The position numbers were made by a program, and so were the translations under genes. The notes beneath the pieces were generated by a model. The model saw only the letters and a list, made by a program, of their open reading frames with translations, was not told the DNA's origin and made no database searches. Positions 63,096 to 64,000 of a DNA stretch of 64,000 nt are shown in pieces. This DNA comes from Pigmentiphaga daeguensis (GTDB taxonomy: Bacteria; Pseudomonadota; Gammaproteobacteria; Burkholderiales; Burkholderiaceae_B), in the NCBI RefSeq assembly GCF_039523035.1, contig NZ_BAAAEN010000001.1, positions 62,001 to 126,000 of the forward strand, written 5' to 3'. Every line of letters begins with the position of its first letter. The stretch's first letter is position 1.

Positions 63096-64000
63096 CAGCG
63101 TTTCCAATCGTGTCGGGAGGAGGGCAGCCAGCGCAGCAGGGCGGGCCGGCGTTCCAGGGTCAGGGTGACCAGCCGTTCGCGCGCCGGCAGCACCAGTATC
63201 AGTTGCCGCAGGGCGCCGGCGCGCAGCGCCGCGTCGGCCGGGGCGAACCAGTCGCGCTCCAGCCGCGCGGCGGCGTCCAGCCAGCTGCGCCAGTCGTCGG
63301 TGCGCTCGGGCAGGGCCAGGTCGTCCAGTTCCACCAGCGCGCCGGGCCGGATCGCCGAGGCCGCATCGGCAGGGCGCTGCCAGGGCAGGCCGCCGCGTTC
63401 GGCCAGCGCGCGCAGCCAGGGCGCGCTGCCGGCCACCAGCGCGGGCCGGCCGGCGGGCCAGTCCGGTTGCCATGGCACCGCGCCGCCGTGCAGCCACAGG
63501 GTGTTGACCGGGACCTGCCCCCGCGCTTCGCGGGCGACGTTGACCGGCGACTCGTGCCAGTGCATCTGGATTTCGTTGATCAGCTTGCGCCAGGGCCGGG
63601 CCTCGGGCGTGCGCGGCCACCAGGCATCCAGCGCGGCGCCCGTCACGGCATCCGGCGTGCCGGTGTGCCGGGCCGCGCCCTGGGGCAGGTCCAGGCGCCA
63701 GCGGCGCGGATCGACGGCGCGGGCCGCCGCGCCATGCGCCTCCAGCGCGGGCTGCGCCGCGGCCAGCAGCGCGTCGCTCTCGGCCTGCGTCGTGCCCAGT
63801 TCGGTGGAGTCGGTCAGGACCAGGCCGTCGCGGCCGACCTGCACGTGGGCCAGGTCCGCCAGCCAGACGGGCCGGCCGTCTCGGGCATCGTCCACCAGCA
63901 AGGGCGCGAGCCCCGCGCCGATTCTGCCGTCCGCGGGCCGGTGGCCCGCGCGATGCAGCCACCAGTACTCGCGCGAGGTGCAGCCCGCCTCGAAGGGGTC
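63074..64000 (-). CDS. COG4255-like protein of unknown function (5' end beyond window)
   Basis: A frame open to the right edge of the window and ending at 63074; at least 308 residues are seen. The part resembles the uncharacterised COG4255 group found before recJ in betaproteobacteria, sometimes annotated as phosphoglycerate-mutase-like, without catalytic support. Visible motifs are INEIQMHWHESPVNVAREARGQVPVNTLWLHGGA and WLPSSRHDWKRWWLPQES. Its start lies outside the window; an in-frame TTG at 63901 is not the true start, since similar coding sequence continues upstream of it. Confidence 0.7.
   Translation of the reverse strand, partial: DPFEAGCTSREYWWLHRAGHRPADGRIGAGLAPLLVDDARDGRPVWLADLAHVQVGRDGLVLTDSTELGTTQAESDALLAAAQPALEAHGAAARAVDPRRWRLDLPQGAARHTGTPDAVTGAALDAWWPRTPEARPWRKLINEIQMHWHESPVNVAREARGQVPVNTLWLHGGAVPWQPDWPAGRPALVAGSAPWLRALAERGGLPWQRPADAASAIRPGALVELDDLALPERTDDWRSWLDAAARLERDWFAPADAALRAGALRQLILVLPARERLVTLTLERRPALLRWLPSSRHDWKRWWLPQES

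Overview
The window looks like part of a high-GC betaproteobacterial chromosome, most likely Alcaligenaceae (Bordetella/Achromobacter-like). The pointers are an arginine-32 EF-P next to EarP, a Bug-type solute receptor, several LysR regulators, DUF2863 and DUF1178 proteins, and selD-mnmH. This is recognition from the sequence only; no database was searched.

Positions 1-9987 are the distal end of a clc/PFGI-1-family integrative and conjugative element (ICE). It is still oriented as integrated in a tRNA-Gly gene. Read leftward, the core module is alpA, parA, a small HicA-like gene (shi-like), parB, DUF2857, STY4528-family, PFL_4669-family, DUF3158 (inrR-like), ssb and topB (cut by the window edge). 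Outside it lie an unknown coiled-coil gene and a DUF305 membrane protein that looks like cargo. The element ends in a consensus outward promoter (9873-9901) and an 18-bp copy of the 3' end of tRNA-Gly (9970-9987). The old tRNA terminator (10023-10050) is left stranded on the chromosome side.

10-21 kb: a GcvA-like LysR gene diverges from gcvH-gcvP-sdaA-gcvT, which links glycine cleavage to serine deamination. Then come a TorF-type porin, a ClpP paralogue, a solitary ECF sigma factor, a DUF427 gene and a LuxR-type regulator. 21-30 kb: tRNA-Cys, a Fur-box-preceded TonB receptor pseudogene with an internal deletion, metNIQ methionine uptake, and an ABC importer of the iron/2-aminoethylphosphonate type.

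30-36 kb: a malonate-catabolism operon. A GntR repressor (MatR-like, with a palindromic operator) precedes malonyl-CoA decarboxylase, a Bug receptor, an enoyl-CoA hydratase and malonyl-CoA synthetase. Directly after it is the most unusual object in the window, a tRNA-Leu(UAA) gene split by a 249-nt group I intron whose core closely resembles the Azoarcus tRNA-Ile intron.

36-64 kb: a low-affinity iron permease, a PAS-GGDEF diguanylate cyclase, DUF1178, efp with earP, a LysR gene divergent from cidAB with tandem operators, a GST, an SBF-type symporter, DUF2863, an HMG-CoA lyase/CoA-transferase pair, a LysR gene, acnA with a 27-bp palindromic operator, a lipoprotein, selD-mnmH, three small enzyme-like genes, and finally lysS, an SDR gene, prfB (with its programmed +1 frameshift), recJ and a truncated COG4255-like gene.
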